In this document: in pieces, positions 29,305 through 39,157 of the stretch
How the letters are laid out: every line of letters starts with the position of its first letter
Numbering within the stretch: the first letter of the stretch is position 1
Source of the DNA: Amylibacter sp.
GTDB taxonomy: Bacteria; Pseudomonadota; Alphaproteobacteria; Rhodobacterales; Rhodobacteraceae
Reading direction: 5' to 3'
NCBI GenBank assembly: GCA_021775355.1
Contig: JAJFHZ010000040.1
Span: 32,166 to 96,165 of the forward strand
DNA: 64,000 nucleotides
Notes under the pieces: model-generated
Told to the model about the DNA's origin: nothing
What the model saw: the letters and a program-made list of their open reading frames with translations, nothing else
Database searches by the model: none
Program-made: the position numbers and the translations under genes

Positions 29305-29544
29305 ATGAGCGACAAGCCTGTAACCGAGATGAGTTTCGAGGTGGCCATGGCCGAACTGGAAGCTGTGGTTTCAAAATTGGAAAGCAGTCAGGTTGCTTTG
29401 GACGATTCCATCAAGCTTTACGAACGCGGTGCAGATCTAAAAAAGCACTGCGAAGAAAAGCTGAAAGCAGCCGAAGAAAAAGTCGCGCAAATCACGCTAA
29501 GCCCCGATGGTAAACCCGAGGGTTTGAAACCTGTTGAGGGCTAG
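29305..29544 (+). CDS. xseB: Exodeoxyribonuclease VII small subunit
   Basis: 79 residues. The three-helix XseB pattern is complete: MSFEVAMAELEAVVSKLES, then ALDDSIKLYERGADLKKHCEEKLKAAEEKV. Several copies assemble with XseA into the ssDNA exonuclease ExoVII. xseA is not in the window. Followed by ispA after 5 bp, the common order xseB-ispA-dxs. Confidence 0.94.
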   Translation: MSDKPVTEMSFEVAMAELEAVVSKLESSQVALDDSIKLYERGADLKKHCEEKLKAAEEKVAQITLSPDGKPEGLKPVEG

Positions 29545-29549
29545 GGCCT

Positions 29550-30431
29550 ATGCACCCTGACTTTACATCCCAACTGACCAAAGCCGTGCGTTTGGTTGAA
29601 ACCAAACTGGACGATTGTTTGCCTAGTGTTGCACAGTCGCTGGTGGCAGAGCCAATGCGCCATGCGGTATTGAACGGCGGCAAACGGTTGCGTGGATTTT
29701 TGGTACTGGAAACAGCGGGCCTGTTTGATGTGAACGCAAAACAAGCGCTTCATGCGGCGGCGGCTATTGAATGTATTCACGCCTATTCACTGGTGCATGA
29801 CGATTTGCCGTGTATGGATGATGACGATTTACGGCGCGGGAAACCTACGGTGCATGTGAAATGGGATGAAGCGACTGCGGTGCTGGTGGGGGATGCTTTG
29901 CAATCTTTGGCATATGAAATTCTATCGACAAAGGGTGCGGCTGACAGTGATGCCATCCGTGTGGACCTGATGGGCAGTCTGGCACGTGCTTCGGGTGCTA
30001 ATGGGATGGTTTTGGGTCAGGCCCAAGATATTGCCGCAGAATCGGCAAAAGCACCATTGACCTTGACACAGATCACCGATTTGCAAGCCAATAAAACAGG
30101 TGCGTTGATAAAGTGGTCGGCTGAAGCAGGTGCGATATTGGCAGAACAGCCTATGTCGGCCCTGTCAGATTATGCAAGCGCGTTGGGTCTGGCGTTTCAA
30201 ATACAAGACGACGTTCTGGATATCGAAGGTGATGCGCAAGCGACAGGAAAGCGGTTGCAAAAGGATGTGGATGCGGGAAAAGCAACCTTTGTATCTATCC
30301 TTGGGCTTGATGGTGCCAAGGCGCGGGCCAGATCACTGGTCGAACAGGCGCAAGATATGTTATCAACTTATGGTGCCAAAGCCGATACATTGCGTAACCT
30401 TGCGCAGTACGTTATCGAGCGTGATAAGTAG
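29550..30431 (+). CDS. ispA: Farnesyl diphosphate synthase (polyprenyl synthetase)
   Basis: Condenses dimethylallyl diphosphate with two isopentenyl diphosphates. 293 residues. First Asp-rich motif DDLPCMDDDDLRRG (from about 84) has the four-residue bacterial FPPS spacing, and the second is QIQDDVLDIEGD. The lysine-arginine site GGKRLRG is near 43. Located between xseB and dxs, which supplies its precursors. Confidence 0.94.
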   Translation: MHPDFTSQLTKAVRLVETKLDDCLPSVAQSLVAEPMRHAVLNGGKRLRGFLVLETAGLFDVNAKQALHAAAAIECIHAYSLVHDDLPCMDDDDLRRGKPTVHVKWDEATAVLVGDALQSLAYEILSTKGAADSDAIRVDLMGSLARASGANGMVLGQAQDIAAESAKAPLTLTQITDLQANKTGALIKWSAEAGAILAEQPMSALSDYASALGLAFQIQDDVLDIEGDAQATGKRLQKDVDAGKATFVSILGLDGAKARARSLVEQAQDMLSTYGAKADTLRNLAQYVIERDK

Positions 30432-30446
30432 CAAAGGCCAATTGTG

Positions 30447-32372
30447 ATGAACCACCGCCCGAATACCCCCTTGCTGGATCAAGTGACTGGTCCAGAGGAT
30501 TTGAAGCAACTGTCGGATGTACAGTTGTGTCAGTTGGCGGATGAGTTGCGCAGTGAAACCATTTCAGCCGTGTCCGAAACCGGCGGGCATTTGGGTGCGG
30601 GGCTTGGTGTGGTGGAATTGACAACGGCCATTCACGCGGTTTTTGACACGCCCAAAGATCGTTTGATCTGGGATGTCAGCCACCAATGCTATCCTCATAA
30701 AATCCTGACAGGGCGGCGCGACCGTATTCGAACTTTGCGCCAACCCGGGGGGCTGTCCGGTTTTACCAAACGCAGTGAAAGCCCGTTTGATCCATTTGGT
30801 GCAGCACATAGTTCCACCTCTATTTCCGCAGCACTTGGCTTTGCTGTGGCACGCGATTTGGGCGGTGCGCCCGAACATGGTTTGGGCGATGCGATTGCTG
30901 TGATTGGTGATGGGGCGATGTCGGCAGGAATGGCCTATGAGGCGATGAATAATGCAGGGCATTTGGGCAAGCGATTGTTTGTGATTTTGAATGATAATGA
31001 AATGTCGATCGCTCCACCTGTCGGTGCAATGTCATCCTATCTGTCGAAACTTTATGCGGGTGAGCCGTTTCAAGAACTGAAAGCAGCGGCCAAAGGGGCG
31101 GTATCGCTTTTGCCTGGGCCGTTTCAGGATGGCGCGAAACGCGCCCGCGATATGGTTAAACACATGACCGTTGGCGGCACCATGTTTGAACAGCTTGGGT
31201 TTTCCTATATCGGCCCGATTGATGGCCATGATATGGAGCAGCTTTTGAATGTGTTGCGCACCGTGAAACAACGCGCAACCGGCCCGATGCTGATCCATGT
31301 GTTGACCAAAAAGGGCAAGGGTTATGCGCCTGCTGAAGCATCTAGCGATAGATATCACGGCGTTGGTAAATTTGATGTGGTGTCGGGTAAGCAGCACAAA
31401 GCTAAATCCAATGCGCCAAGTTATACACGAGTTTTTGCGGATAGCCTGATCAAAGAAGCGGTATCCGATGATAAAATTGTGGCTGTCACGGCGGCAATGC
31501 CGGACGGTACCGGGCTTGACCTGTTCGCGGAACGCTTTCCAAGCCGTTGTTTTGACGTAGGCATTGCCGAACAGCATGGTGTTACGTTTTGTGCGGCATT
31601 GGCCGCAGGCGGGATGAAACCGTTTTGCACGATGTATTCAACATTTCTGCAACGCGGCTACGATCAGGTGGTACATGATGTGGCTTTGCAACGTCTGCCT
31701 GTCCGTTTTGCCATTGATCGCGCCGGTCTGGTCGGCGCCGATGGTGCGACCCATGCGGGTAGTTTTGATATCGCGTTTCTGGCGAACCTGCCCGGTTTTG
31801 TGGTGATGGCGGCTGCCGATGAAGCGGAACTTGTGCATATGGTTGCAACGGCGGCATCCATCAACGATAGGCCCAGCGCGTTTCGTTATCCACGTGGTGA
31901 AGGTGTGGGTGTAGATATTCCCGAAAAAGGTGAAGTTCTGGAAATTGGTAAAGGCCGCATGATCCAGAAGGGCAGCCGCGTTGCAATTCTATCATTCGGC
32001 ACGCGCCTGCAAGAGGTGATGCGCGCGGCTGAAAGTTTGGCCGCCAAAGGTATTACGCCAACTGTTGCTGATGCGCGTTTCGCCAAACCGCTGGACGAGG
32101 ATCTGATCACAAAGTTGGCGGCGACCCATGAAGCAGTGATTACAATTGAAGAAGGTGCCGTAGGTGGTTTCGGTAGCCATGTGATGCAGTTTATGGCCGA
32201 AAGCGGATTGATGGATACGGGTGTAAAACTGCGATCAATGGTGCTTCCGGATGTATTCATCGATCAAAATTCACCTGAAGAAATGTATCAGGTTGCGGGT
32301 CTGAATGCGGTGGATATTGAAGCAAAAGTTTTGGATGTATTGGGCATTATTAGTCTGTCCAAACGTGCTTAG
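30447..32372 (+). CDS. dxs: 1-deoxy-D-xylulose-5-phosphate synthase
   Basis: Thiamine-diphosphate enzyme joining pyruvate and glyceraldehyde 3-phosphate, the first step of the MEP isoprenoid pathway. 641 residues. Seen: [17 protein letters not shown], the ThDP motif [18 protein letters not shown], the transketolase-like pyrimidine domain with [18 protein letters not shown], and the C-terminal domain. ATG 30447 is chosen over GTG 30444. The stop lies 2 bp from the convergent RNA methyltransferase stop. Confidence 0.96.
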   Translation: MNHRPNTPLLDQVTGPEDLKQLSDVQLCQLADELRSETISAVSETGGHLGAGLGVVELTTAIHAVFDTPKDRLIWDVSHQCYPHKILTGRRDRIRTLRQPGGLSGFTKRSESPFDPFGAAHSSTSISAALGFAVARDLGGAPEHGLGDAIAVIGDGAMSAGMAYEAMNNAGHLGKRLFVILNDNEMSIAPPVGAMSSYLSKLYAGEPFQELKAAAKGAVSLLPGPFQDGAKRARDMVKHMTVGGTMFEQLGFSYIGPIDGHDMEQLLNVLRTVKQRATGPMLIHVLTKKGKGYAPAEASSDRYHGVGKFDVVSGKQHKAKSNAPSYTRVFADSLIKEAVSDDKIVAVTAAMPDGTGLDLFAERFPSRCFDVGIAEQHGVTFCAALAAGGMKPFCTMYSTFLQRGYDQVVHDVALQRLPVRFAIDRAGLVGADGATHAGSFDIAFLANLPGFVVMAAADEAELVHMVATAASINDRPSAFRYPRGEGVGVDIPEKGEVLEIGKGRMIQKGSRVAILSFGTRLQEVMRAAESLAAKGITPTVADARFAKPLDEDLITKLAATHEAVITIEEGAVGGFGSHVMQFMAESGLMDTGVKLRSMVLPDVFIDQNSPEEMYQVAGLNAVDIEAKVLDVLGIISLSKRA

Positions 32373-32374
32373 GC

Positions 32375-33604
32375 TTAGCTGTGGGTAAACTGCGCTACCA
32401 ATTCCACATGCGCCGACCAGCGGAATTGATCGACAACCTGCACCCAGTCTAATGTATAACCGCCATTGATCAGGATTTTAGCGTCCCGCGCAAAGGTGGC
32501 CGGATTGCACGATACAAAAGAGATTTTACCGATATTCGATTGTGCTAAAATACGGACTTGTTCCAGTGCGCCTGCCCGCGGCGGGTCAATCACGACGCCG
32601 TCAAAAAGTTTTAATTCGTCCAACAAAAGTGGGCGGTAGAACAGATCGCGTACTTCGGTTGTGACATCCTTGGTTCCAACGGCTTGTCGCCATCCGTCAG
32701 TAAGGGCCGCCAACATTTCAGGCTGGGATTCGACCGCATGAACTTCAGAGTGCTGTGCAAGTGGCAGGGAAAAAGTTCCCGAACCGCTGAATAAATCCAG
32801 TACACGTTTGCACCCCTGAAGCGTTTCAAGACTTGCGGATACCAAAGTTTTTTCACCTTCCTGCGTGGCCTGCAGGAATGCCCCATTGGGCGGGATCACA
32901 TGGGCTGTTCCAAATTTTTGGATGGGGGGTTTTATCTGCGCCAACACTTCGCCATTCCAGCTGATCCGTGCAAATCCGTGTTTGGCGGCAAATATTGCCA
33001 TGGCCTCGGTTTGTTTCGGTTCAAGTTGTTTGGCATCGACTATATCCACGTCCAGCCCGTTTTCGGTGACGGTGGCACCAATGCGAATTTCGTCTTTGCG
33101 CGAACATCCAGTTTTGGCAATTTCGCGAAAAGCGTCTAGCCCCTGCATGATTTGGGGATGCATCAAAGGGCATTCCAATAGGTCGATCAGTATATCGGAG
33201 TTGCGCATATGAAACCCGACTTCGGCAGATTTTTTTGTGCGATGCGCTGAAAAAACAGCGCGTCTGCGGCTGTGTGGGGGCGAGACGTGAATGGGCCTGA
33301 ACGTTGCTTCTATGTGGTTAAGCGAAAGCGTGTCCTGAACCAACCGTACTTTCCAATCCGCCAAAAGCGCGTCATTCGCGTGTTGTAAGATACAGCCGCC
33401 ACACTTCTTGAAGTGGCGGCACTGGGCTTTGACGCGGTCGGATACGGGTTCCAGAATGCGCACATCATTGCAAATGCCATTTGCTAAATCGCCGGTTGCC
33501 AGTTCACCGGGCAGGGCAAACGGGACAAACACGTCTTCATTACGCACGGTCGCAACGCCGTCGCCCTGCCAGCTAAGCCGGTCGATTTTAAATGTCTCAG
33601 TCAT
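32375..33604 (-). CDS. Class I SAM-dependent RNA uridine methyltransferase (RlmD/TrmA family)
   Basis: 409 residues making m5U in RNA, probably 23S rRNA. A 4Fe-4S site is indicated by CRHFKKCGGCILQH (C-x5-CGGC with a later Cys). SAM motif is LDLFSGSGTFSLPLAQ, and the catalytic region is VVIDPPRAG and FVSCNPATFARD with the nucleophilic Cys. A short N-terminal TRAM-like segment precedes the cluster. Which uridine is modified cannot be told. It overlaps the CCA-adding enzyme gene by 8 nt. Confidence 0.88.
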   Translation of the reverse strand: MTETFKIDRLSWQGDGVATVRNEDVFVPFALPGELATGDLANGICNDVRILEPVSDRVKAQCRHFKKCGGCILQHANDALLADWKVRLVQDTLSLNHIEATFRPIHVSPPHSRRRAVFSAHRTKKSAEVGFHMRNSDILIDLLECPLMHPQIMQGLDAFREIAKTGCSRKDEIRIGATVTENGLDVDIVDAKQLEPKQTEAMAIFAAKHGFARISWNGEVLAQIKPPIQKFGTAHVIPPNGAFLQATQEGEKTLVSASLETLQGCKRVLDLFSGSGTFSLPLAQHSEVHAVESQPEMLAALTDGWRQAVGTKDVTTEVRDLFYRPLLLDELKLFDGVVIDPPRAGALEQVRILAQSNIGKISFVSCNPATFARDAKILINGGYTLDWVQVVDQFRWSAHVELVAQFTHS

Positions 33605-34763
33605 TGCTGCGGCTTACTTTCAATAGTTCGTCTTTGGATAGGCGTAAATCAGACCTGATCCAGGCCGCTTCCAAAGATTTAAGACAGGCACCCAATGCTG
33701 GCCCTTCTAGGCGATCCGCAAGATCGATAGCCGCAATCGGGAATTTTGCATCCGCACCGATCTTCAATTCCTGTGTCAGGTTATCAGGCAGGGGGGTGCC
33801 TAGGTGCGCGTGTAGAACCAAAGCCGCATCAAGGCCTGCCTTTTCACCTAATTTGTAGCCTGCAATTCTGGCGGAACAAGCTTCGGACACAACCGATTTC
33901 ATTGCCGTTAAAAACTGTGCTTCTTGTTTGCTTAGGCGCAATGCCGCCTGAATATTTTCGCCACCTAGGGCCAAAAGTCGTCGCATCCAATCGGGTGGCG
34001 CATCAATTGTGTGTTCCAGATGTATAAGGGGTGCAAGAGACGCATGATTTGCACCTGCAATAACGTGCATTAAAACTCCGGTTTGCATCATTGCGGCCAC
34101 TGCCGGTGCAGGGTCAGCTGCAGCCAGTAGCTTACGCATTTCATGGCCAATACGTTCTTTGGACAGAGATGCAAGACCGTCAAGGTTTTGTGCACACGCG
34201 TCCAGTGCATCGGCGTCAATGCCCCCGTTTGGATCACCATAAAGCGCATGAAAGCGAAAAAACCGCAGGATACGCAAATAATCCTCGCGGATGCGGTTGG
34301 TCGGATTTTCGATAAATCTGACACGCCGCGCGCGCAGATCATCCACCCCCCCCAAAGGATCAATAATTGTGCCGCTCATATCCGCATAAAGTGCATTCAT
34401 GGTGAAATCGCGGCGTTTGGCATCATCTTCGATTGAAGTGGAAAATCTGACAACCGCACGGCGCCCATCGGTTTTGATGTCTTTGCGAAATGTGGTTACT
34501 TCTACAGTTTGGCCGTCGATTAAAAAGGTAACAGTGCCATGTTCAACGCCAGTCGGGATTGTGCGCAGATTATTTTCTGTGGCTAGTGCGATAACTTTTT
34601 GCGGTAATGCATCGGTTGCCATGTCAATGTCTGCGGTCGGGACATTCAGTAAAGCATTTCGCACGCAGCCCCCGACGAAATAGGCCTGATAATCGGCGGT
34701 GTGCAGCAGTTTAAATACTGCTTGCGGACCACTGGATTGCAACCATTTCTCTTTAATGCGCAT
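33597..34763 (-). CDS. cca: CCA tRNA nucleotidyltransferase
   Basis: Adds or repairs the 3' CCA of tRNAs. 388 residues. Class II motifs: YFVGGCVRNALLN, the metal carboxylates in ADIDMATDA, the RRDFTMNALYAD strand and the EDYLRILRFFRFHA helix. ATG at 34763 (MRIKEKWLQ) is preferred to an upstream in-frame start; it overlaps the end of the Nudix gene by 11 nt, so CoA pyrophosphatase, cca and the RNA methyltransferase form one unit. Confidence 0.92.
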   Translation of the reverse strand: MRIKEKWLQSSGPQAVFKLLHTADYQAYFVGGCVRNALLNVPTADIDMATDALPQKVIALATENNLRTIPTGVEHGTVTFLIDGQTVEVTTFRKDIKTDGRRAVVRFSTSIEDDAKRRDFTMNALYADMSGTIIDPLGGVDDLRARRVRFIENPTNRIREDYLRILRFFRFHALYGDPNGGIDADALDACAQNLDGLASLSKERIGHEMRKLLAAADPAPAVAAMMQTGVLMHVIAGANHASLAPLIHLEHTIDAPPDWMRRLLALGGENIQAALRLSKQEAQFLTAMKSVVSEACSARIAGYKLGEKAGLDAALVLHAHLGTPLPDNLTQELKIGADAKFPIAAIDLADRLEGPALGACLKSLEAAWIRSDLRLSKDELLKVSRSND

Positions 34764-35376
34764 TATGTTGCTCCAGAATATCGGCCAGCATCCGCAACAT
34801 ACGCGCGGTTGCACCCCAAATGTAATAGGGCCCGTATGGAACTGTAAAATAGTGCCGTTTCTGCCCCTGCCAGATACGCCCTTCTACAAGATAGTTTGAC
34901 GGTTGAACAAGATGGTTCAAAGGTGCCGAAAAAATCTCGTCAACCTCATCGGTTAAAATTTCAGGCCGAAAATCTTTTGGCACTAGGCCAACGTACGGGT
35001 GCACCAGAAACGATGTGACAGTGGTATGCTTGGGCAATGCGCCAATAATTTTTACATCTTTTTGCGCCAGTCCGATTTCTTCTTCTGCTTCACGTAGTGC
35101 GGTGTGTATAAAAGAACGATCTGTGTTGTCCTGTTTGCCCCCCGGAAAAGAGATTTGTCCGGGATGGTTGCGCATTGTGGTCGACCGTTTGGTGAAAATA
35201 ACTTCTAGGCCACTTGGCCCCGGAATGATCGGGATCAGCACAGCCGCGTTGCGCAATTTTGCCGTGTCAAACGAAGGTTGGTCCTTGTTCAGATCGAAAT
35301 CGGATGAAGGGGCCGTGTTTTCCACACCAACCAGTGCATTTTGCATTGCGTCGATTTTTGATCTGTACTGTTCCAT
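34753..35376 (-). CDS. CoA pyrophosphatase (Nudix)
   Basis: 207-residue Nudix hydrolase of the NudL/CoAse type. The upstream CoAse motif region LEVIFTKRSTTMRNHPGQISFPGG runs into the Nudix box GGKQDNTDRSFIHTALREAEE, then EIG. These enzymes split CoA or acyl-CoA into 3',5'-ADP and phosphopantetheine. First gene of the three-gene unit with cca and the RNA methyltransferase. Confidence 0.88.
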   Translation of the reverse strand: MEQYRSKIDAMQNALVGVENTAPSSDFDLNKDQPSFDTAKLRNAAVLIPIIPGPSGLEVIFTKRSTTMRNHPGQISFPGGKQDNTDRSFIHTALREAEEEIGLAQKDVKIIGALPKHTTVTSFLVHPYVGLVPKDFRPEILTDEVDEIFSAPLNHLVQPSNYLVEGRIWQGQKRHYFTVPYGPYYIWGATARMLRMLADILEQHNAH

Positions 35377-35412
35377 AATACGTTCATGGCCCAGAGATGC
35401 GCTGGCTGCAAG

Positions 35413-36429
35413 TTAAGCCTGTGCATCAAAGCCTAAAGTTTTCGGATCCAGTTCGTAATGGTTGCCGCAAAACTGGCAATCCGCCGTGACCATACCGTTG
35501 TCTGCAGTCATCTTTTCAATGTCTTTTGCCGAATACATCGACATTGTATTACGGACTTTATCCGGGCTGCACGAACACCCGAATTTGACGGGCTGAACAG
35601 GGAAAATGCGCGGTTGATCTTCGTGAAACAGTCGCCTTAGCAATGTTTCCGGTGAAACATGGGGCCCGACAAGTTCGGTTTCTTCGACGGTTTGCAAATG
35701 AGAGACCGCACGGTTCCAACCATCTTCATTGTCATCCGGTACCAAGTCTTGGGCTTGTAACAATTCGGCAGTTTCGCCGTCATTGGCTGCGGCGGCAAAG
35801 GGTGACGCTTTTGGCATCAGTTGCACCATGATACCGCCCGCGCGCCATTGGTCGCGTTCATTGGCGGTTGATGATTGACCAACTGAAATGGCAAAATTGG
35901 TTGGCAATTGTTCTGATTGGGCAAAATAGGTGCTGGCACATGCAGCCAATGATCCACCCGCAAGCGGGGTTAATCCCTGATACGGCTGCATATTGGGGCC
36001 TTGGTCAATCAACACACCGAAAATACCTTTGCCGATTTTTTCAAAGGGCGTACCGGTTTCAGTCTTCAGGCGATCGTCATCAAAACTTGCATAGGCCCGG
36101 ATATGGGCAGGTTCACCATCTTCTTGCGGGCCATAATAATCTGTGGCTAGGATACGAATTGGCCCATCCCCGCGAATTTGCAAAGACAGTTTCCAGCGCA
36201 GCTTTATCGTTGGACCGATCAGGGCTGTCAGCATGACGGCCTCGGCCAGCATTGCAGAGACTTCCAATGGGTAATTGTGCTGGTCTAGTATTGTATTCAA
36301 CAACCCGTCCAAGCGCGCCACGCGCCCTCGGATATCCGACCTGTCCAACTGGAAGGGCAGGACTGTATCATTCCACTCGATTTTTGTTTCAACTTCAGGC
36401 ATTTTAAAACTCATGTTTTTTGTCCCCAT
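35413..36429 (-). CDS. hslO: Redox-regulated chaperone Hsp33
   Basis: Zinc-bound holdase activated by oxidative unfolding. About 338 residues from ATG 36429 or 333 from ATG 36414; both follow weak ribosome-binding sites, and family N-termini (TKIEWNDTVLPFQLD) fit either. The redox switch is intact: CSCSPDKV and, later, CQFCGNHYEL supply the four zinc cysteines. The fold-conserved LDQHNYPLEVSAMLAEA and LIGPTIKLRWKLSLQ are present. 36 bp separate it from the CoA pyrophosphatase gene. Confidence 0.93.
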   Translation of the reverse strand: MGTKNMSFKMPEVETKIEWNDTVLPFQLDRSDIRGRVARLDGLLNTILDQHNYPLEVSAMLAEAVMLTALIGPTIKLRWKLSLQIRGDGPIRILATDYYGPQEDGEPAHIRAYASFDDDRLKTETGTPFEKIGKGIFGVLIDQGPNMQPYQGLTPLAGGSLAACASTYFAQSEQLPTNFAISVGQSSTANERDQWRAGGIMVQLMPKASPFAAAANDGETAELLQAQDLVPDDNEDGWNRAVSHLQTVEETELVGPHVSPETLLRRLFHEDQPRIFPVQPVKFGCSCSPDKVRNTMSMYSAKDIEKMTADNGMVTADCQFCGNHYELDPKTLGFDAQA

Positions 36430-36495
36430 AAAACCTTTTGGCGGCAAGGGCAATTCCAAGCTGTCATTTGTGACTGATTGGGGTATGTCCGTAAT

Positions 36496-36933
36496 ATGAA
36501 ACGTTATGGCCAATCTGTCCGACCTGATGTGCACTACAGGCATCGCCCAGGGGTGTACGGTGTTATACTGCGCGCAGATCAGATCATGTTAACCCATGAG
36601 AACCTGACAGTACCTGAAATTCAATTGCCGGGTGGTGGTATTGATGCGGGTGAAAGTGCATTGCAGGCACTGCACCGCGAGTGTTTGGAAGAAACCGGTT
36701 GGAAAATACAGATTGAACGACGTGTGGGGGCTTATCAGCGATTTACATATATGGCTGATTACAAGTTTTGGGCGCAAAAAATTTGCCATATATATTTGTG
36801 TCGCCCAGTTTTAAAACTACACGAACCGCTAGAGGCATTTCATACGACAGTGTGGTCAGATGCGAATGCGGCAGTTGATCTACTGACCAATGATGGGGAT
36901 CGCGATTTTTTGTCTGCTGTCCTGAAAAGCTAA
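36496..36933 (+). CDS. Nudix hydrolase
   Basis: 145 residues. The Nudix box GGGIDAGESALQALHRECLE then ETG is complete; the rest follows the short MutT-like pattern, ending DFLSAVLK. Substrate unknown. ATG 36496 is chosen over TTG 36478. Divergent from hslO with about 66 bp between. A spacer of about 80 bp to the convergent hydrolase gene shows no clear terminator. Confidence 0.85.
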   Translation: MKRYGQSVRPDVHYRHRPGVYGVILRADQIMLTHENLTVPEIQLPGGGIDAGESALQALHRECLEETGWKIQIERRVGAYQRFTYMADYKFWAQKICHIYLCRPVLKLHEPLEAFHTTVWSDANAAVDLLTNDGDRDFLSAVLKS

Positions 36934-37013
36934 CGCTGCACATATTTATAGCCTTCAGTGTTTTATAAAATATGTTGGCGGCATTTTATGTGGAAGTATG
37001 AAGTGGAACTCGG

Positions 37014-37793
37014 TTAAATGTCGTTGTTCAGAAAATCAGTGATCACCTCGATAAACGGGCGCGGGGCTTCGGCATGAACCCAATGGCCAGCACCCGCGAC
37101 GTCCTGAACGCCTGAATTTGGAAACAGGCTTTTGATTTTCGGCATATGTTGTGGTGAAATATAACCAGACAGCCCGCCTTTTATAAAAAGCGTTTTGTTT
37201 TCGAATGTTCCAAATACATCGGGAAAGCCCATAATAGCATTCATATTATCGGCAAGTGCATCCAGATTTAAAGTCCAACGATTACCGTTTTCAGACAACT
37301 CCAGACTTTGCACTAAAAATGCCCGTGTCGGGACATCCGAAATGTGGTTACTTAGTATTTTGTCGGCTTCCGAGCGTCGTGTCAGGGTTGAAATATCCAA
37401 GTCCTGCATAATCCTGATATTGGTGATTTGCGTATGGGAATAGGTAACAGGTGCAATATCTGCAACAATCAGCCGGTTCATATTGGGTGGATTGCGCAAA
37501 GCCAGAACCATTGCGGCCTTACCGCCCATCGAATGCCCTAAAACATCAACAGGCCCTGCGATCTGTGATAGTGTATGTGCCAGATCATCAGCCAAATCCG
37601 GATAACTGTGATCTTTGTGCCAAAAACTACCGGCATGATTTCGCATATCCACGCAAATTACTTGCCGATCTGCGCTAAGGCGTTTTGCAATGGCCCGCCA
37701 ATTACGGCCCGATCCAAAAAGACCATGAACGATAATGAGTGTCGGGTGCTGTGTAGCTTCGCCAAAAGTCAGAAAATTCAATGCTTGGGTCAT
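37014..37793 (-). CDS. Alpha/beta-fold hydrolase (esterase)
   Basis: 259 residues. The oxyanion segment HGLFGSGRNW, nucleophile elbow GHSMGG with Ser88, and the final catalytic His in GAGHWVHAEAPRPF form a standard triad; it resembles E. coli YbfF-type short-acyl esterases. Physiological substrate unknown. Its ATG overlaps the ilvA stop by 4 nt (ATGA), so it is translationally coupled to ilvA. Confidence 0.87.
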   Translation of the reverse strand: MTQALNFLTFGEATQHPTLIIVHGLFGSGRNWRAIAKRLSADRQVICVDMRNHAGSFWHKDHSYPDLADDLAHTLSQIAGPVDVLGHSMGGKAAMVLALRNPPNMNRLIVADIAPVTYSHTQITNIRIMQDLDISTLTRRSEADKILSNHISDVPTRAFLVQSLELSENGNRWTLNLDALADNMNAIMGFPDVFGTFENKTLFIKGGLSGYISPQHMPKIKSLFPNSGVQDVAGAGHWVHAEAPRPFIEVITDFLNNDI

Positions 37794-39037
37794 ATCAGGA
37801 ACTGCGCCAAAGTTTCATCATCTGTAATATCACGGTAAGACAGGCCAGCCTGATCCATGCGGTCAAACAGGTTTTTAAAACCGCTTGTGGATTTGGTTTC
37901 AATACCCAGCAAAACAGTCCCGAAATTGCGCGCGGATTTTTTCAAATATTCGAACCGTGCAATATCATCGTCAGGGCCAAGCAGATTCAGGAAATCCTTC
38001 AATGCACCGGGGCGTTGGGGCAGGCGTAATATCAGGTATTTTTTCAAACCCTCGAATCGTAAAGCGCGTTCCTTTACATCCGGCAGACGTTCAAAATCGA
38101 AATTACCGCCCGATGTCACACAGACAACGCGTTTACCGGCAATGTCGGGTGCAATATCTTTCAGGGCGTCAACAGTCAGTGCCCCAGCCGGCTCAAGTAC
38201 AATGCCTTCGATATTCAAAAGATCCAACATCGTGGTGCATAGCCTGTCTTCGTTGACGCCAATAATATTTTCTTTCGGCACATTTTTCAGAACTTCGAAA
38301 TTGTGGTGGCCGATTTGTGCAACCGCTGCACCATCGACAAAGTTGTCGACATTCGGCAACGATACCAACTGTCCTTGTTCCAGTGACGCGCATAGACTGC
38401 GACCGCCATCGGGTTCAACCAGCCTGAATGCGGGCCTGTCATCAAGGGCATTATAATATTTGATCAATCCGGACGATAGCCCACCACCGCCAACAGGCAC
38501 GACCATATAATCTATCGGTTTGGACAATTGTTCACCGATTTCCAACGCAATTGAGGCTTGCCCTTCGATGACATCAAGCGAGTCGTATGGTGGCAAAAAC
38601 GTGGCACCTGCTTTGGCCGCATAAGATTTCGCGGCGATCAGCGTTTCATCGAAATAATCGCCCTCAAGCCGTATTTCGATAAACTTCCCGCCAAATGTAG
38701 CGGTTTTCAACACCTTTTGGCCCGGGGTTGTCACTGGCATGAACACCACGCCTTTGACCCCGAAATGCCGACAGGCAAAAGCCATACCCTGCGCATGGTT
38801 TCCGGCGGATGCACAAACAAAAACCTTCGGCTTTTCCGCTTGCGACAGGGCTTTTGTCATCGCATTGAAAGCTCCGCGAATTTTGTAAGATCTCACAGGC
38901 GAAAGATCTTCGCGCTTTAAATAAATCTCTGCACTGTATCGATTCGACAGGTATTCGTTTTTTTGCAAAGGCGTTGCAGGAAACAGTTCGCGCATCGCAT
39001 GGGTTGCATTAGCTACATTTTCTAAAAAATCAGCCAT
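37790..39037 (-). CDS. ilvA: Threonine ammonia-lyase (threonine dehydratase)
   Basis: PLP enzyme turning threonine into 2-oxobutanoate for isoleucine synthesis. 415 residues. PLP lysine in SPVRSYKIRGAFNAM, the substrate loop CASAGNHAQG and the Gly-rich PLP-phosphate loop PVGGGGLSSG are present. The C-terminus has a single ACT-like regulatory domain (LPQRPGALKDFLNLLGP), shorter than the double domain of E. coli IlvA. ATG 39037 (MADFLENV) is preferred to the in-frame ATG at 39070. Confidence 0.93.
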   Translation of the reverse strand: MADFLENVANATHAMRELFPATPLQKNEYLSNRYSAEIYLKREDLSPVRSYKIRGAFNAMTKALSQAEKPKVFVCASAGNHAQGMAFACRHFGVKGVVFMPVTTPGQKVLKTATFGGKFIEIRLEGDYFDETLIAAKSYAAKAGATFLPPYDSLDVIEGQASIALEIGEQLSKPIDYMVVPVGGGGLSSGLIKYYNALDDRPAFRLVEPDGGRSLCASLEQGQLVSLPNVDNFVDGAAVAQIGHHNFEVLKNVPKENIIGVNEDRLCTTMLDLLNIEGIVLEPAGALTVDALKDIAPDIAGKRVVCVTSGGNFDFERLPDVKERALRFEGLKKYLILRLPQRPGALKDFLNLLGPDDDIARFEYLKKSARNFGTVLLGIETKSTSGFKNLFDRMDQAGLSYRDITDDETLAQFLI

Positions 39038-39157
39038 ATTCAGTTGAGTCCATATCAAAAATTCCCGCATAAAACAGGCGTTTCCACTTTCCTCACTCTA
39101 GCAAAACCCTTAATGATGTCGACAGCGAAACGGTGCATAAATCGTTTGGGGGATAGA